Part shown: piece after piece, positions 4,811 through 5,739 of the stretch | Numbering within the stretch: position 1 is the stretch's first letter | Layout: the number at the start of each line of letters is the position of its first letter | Source: Thermococcales archaeon 44_46 | Lineage (GTDB): Archaea > Methanobacteriota_B > Thermococci > Thermococcales > Thermococcaceae | Reading direction: 5' to 3' | Length of the DNA stretch: 5,739 nucleotides | NCBI GenBank assembly: GCA_001507935.1 | Contig: LGET01000106.1 | Coordinates: 1-5,739 of the forward strand | The notes under the pieces: model-generated | Told to the model about the DNA's origin: nothing | The model's input: the letters and a program-made list of their open reading frames with translations, nothing else | Databases searched by the model: none | Translations under genes and position numbers: made by a program

Positions 4811-5739
4811 CCTTCTTTCTCCACCTTTACCCTCAGCTCCTCCGCGAACCAGTTCACCCTCTGCGGGAACGGTATTTCTATGCCCTCCCTATCGAGGGCT
4901 TCCTTAACTTTCTGGACTATCTGCGTCCTAACGTCAAACCACTTCTCAGTCGGCGCCCACGCTCTCACGGCTATGTTAACGCTGTTGTCTCCGAGGTTGT
5001 CTACAAAGACCGCCGGTTCTGGCTCTGCTAAAACGTAGGGCATCTCCTCAAGGGTCTTCTTGATGACGTCTATGGCTCTCTGGGCGTCCTCCTTGTAGGC
5101 TATTCCTACGATTATGTCCACTCTTCTGGCTGGATATTTTTGTAGGTTCTTTATATCGCTGTTGAAGAGCTTTTCGTTTGGAATTCTGACCAGAAGACCA
5201 TCCCATGTCCGTATCCTTGTGGAAAAAATTCTAATATCGTGAACAATTCCAGAGTAGCCTGCCACCTCTACCGGGTCACCTATTTTAAGGGGCTTATCAA
5301 AGTACATGAAGATGCCCGAGATGAAGTTTGAGACAACAGTCTGCGAAGCAAAACCAAGGACGATACCCGTTATTCCGGCAGCAGCTAATAGTGTGCTCAG
5401 CTTCCCGCTAAATCCAGCGATATTGAGGGCAAGGAAGAAAGCGAGTGTAACTATGGTATAATAGAAGAGCTTCGCTTTGAGCTGAACCTCTGGAAGCTTC
5501 TGCTTCGAAGATCGCATTATGATGTAGTCCTTTGACTTTTTGGCGAAGATATAAGAGAAGTAAAACACAAGAAATGCCGCGATGAGATTGCTCAGCTTAG
5601 TACCCGCAACCGGGATGGAGAGAACTCCAAGAGCATCAAAGGCATAAACAAGAGCTATAACCACTATTAGATTATAAAGCGTCGATGCAGTGTCCTCGTT
5701 AACTATCCAGACGTACTTGGTACTCCTTGAGAAATTAAG
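4807..5739 (-). CDS. MscS-family mechanosensitive ion channel (partial, 5' end beyond window)
   Basis: This is a small-conductance mechanosensitive channel that would open under membrane tension and release solutes on osmotic downshock. The visible part is 310 residues. Membrane segments lie at about 19-40 and 50-66 and at 92-109, followed by the pore helix with the family signature from STLLAAAGITG to VLGFASQTVVSNFISG (115-142). The beta domain follows: FDKPLKIGDPVEV (147-159), GIVHDI (164-169), RIPNEK (185-190). The alpha/beta C-terminal domain ends with EIPFPQRV (288-295). The frame stays open to the right edge: 25 in-frame codons (LNFSRSTKYV onward) precede the GTG at 5664-5662, which lies inside the first visible membrane helix and is not a believable start. 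No ATG, GTG or TTG occurs in those 25 codons, so the real start is outside. The stop codon overlaps that of the convergent m5C methyltransferase by four bases. Confidence 0.92.
   Translation of the reverse strand, partial: LNFSRSTKYVWIVNEDTASTLYNLIVVIALVYAFDALGVLSIPVAGTKLSNLIAAFLVFYFSYIFAKKSKDYIIMRSSKQKLPEVQLKAKLFYYTIVTLAFFLALNIAGFSGKLSTLLAAAGITGIVLGFASQTVVSNFISGIFMYFDKPLKIGDPVEVAGYSGIVHDIRIFSTRIRTWDGLLVRIPNEKLFNSDIKNLQKYPARRVDIIVGIAYKEDAQRAIDVIKKTLEEMPYVLAEPEPAVFVDNLGDNSVNIAVRAWAPTEKWFDVRTQIVQKVKEALDREGIEIPFPQRVNWFAEELRVKVEKEG

Noticed and set aside
5062..5072. TTGATGAC on the plus strand as a C box of a C/D guide RNA
   Set aside because: No matching CTGA follows within a typical guide-RNA length, and it is antisense to the mscS-like coding sequence.

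Overview
The window looks like an ordinary chromosomal stretch of a hyperthermophilic euryarchaeon of the order Thermococcales (Thermococcus, Pyrococcus or Palaeococcus). The clues are an archaeal-type Dph2, an archaeal METTL5-like RNA methylase, an N-terminally extended NOL1/NOP2/Sun m5C methyltransferase, GGTGA-type ribosome binding sites, TTTATAAG/TTTAAAAG-type TATA boxes, Lys/Glu/Ile-rich proteins and very tight gene packing. The genus call is an inference from style and not from a database match.

Layout. (1) Positions 1-1341, minus strand: a signal-peptide-bearing multi-pass membrane protein (an external DUF3887-like domain followed by a YhfC/DUF2324-type putative intramembrane peptidase core), overlapping by 11 bases a PadR-family winged-helix regulator that starts at a TTG and runs off the left edge. 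(2) Positions 1342-1425: a short divergent promoter region with one palindromic TATA element (CTTTAAAAG) that could serve both directions. (3) Positions 1426-2463, plus strand: dph2, the radical enzyme of the first step of diphthamide synthesis on EF2, with its three cluster cysteines intact. (4) Positions 2486-4810, plus strand: a compact three-gene unit made of an uncharacterised small membrane protein (probably leaderless), a METTL5-type N6-adenine RNA methyltransferase, and a NusB-domain/NSUN-type m5C RNA methyltransferase. (5) Positions 4807-5739, minus strand: an MscS-family mechanosensitive channel convergent with the previous gene, sharing the CTAG tetranucleotide for both stop codons. 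Its reading frame is open to the right edge, so its true start is outside the window.

How the genes fit together. Dph2, the METTL5-like enzyme and the NSUN-like enzyme all modify the translation machinery (EF2 and rRNA or tRNA), so the centre of the window is a translation-modification neighbourhood with a small unknown membrane protein embedded in it. The PadR plus YhfC-like pair on the left resembles a small envelope-stress or signalling cassette with its own regulator. I see no mobile element, CRISPR array, tRNA, rRNA or convincing C/D-box RNA, and no clearly new multi-gene system. The points most worth following are the PadR/YhfC-like pair, a G8 homopolymer inside its membrane gene, and the small membrane protein that heads the methyltransferase operon.
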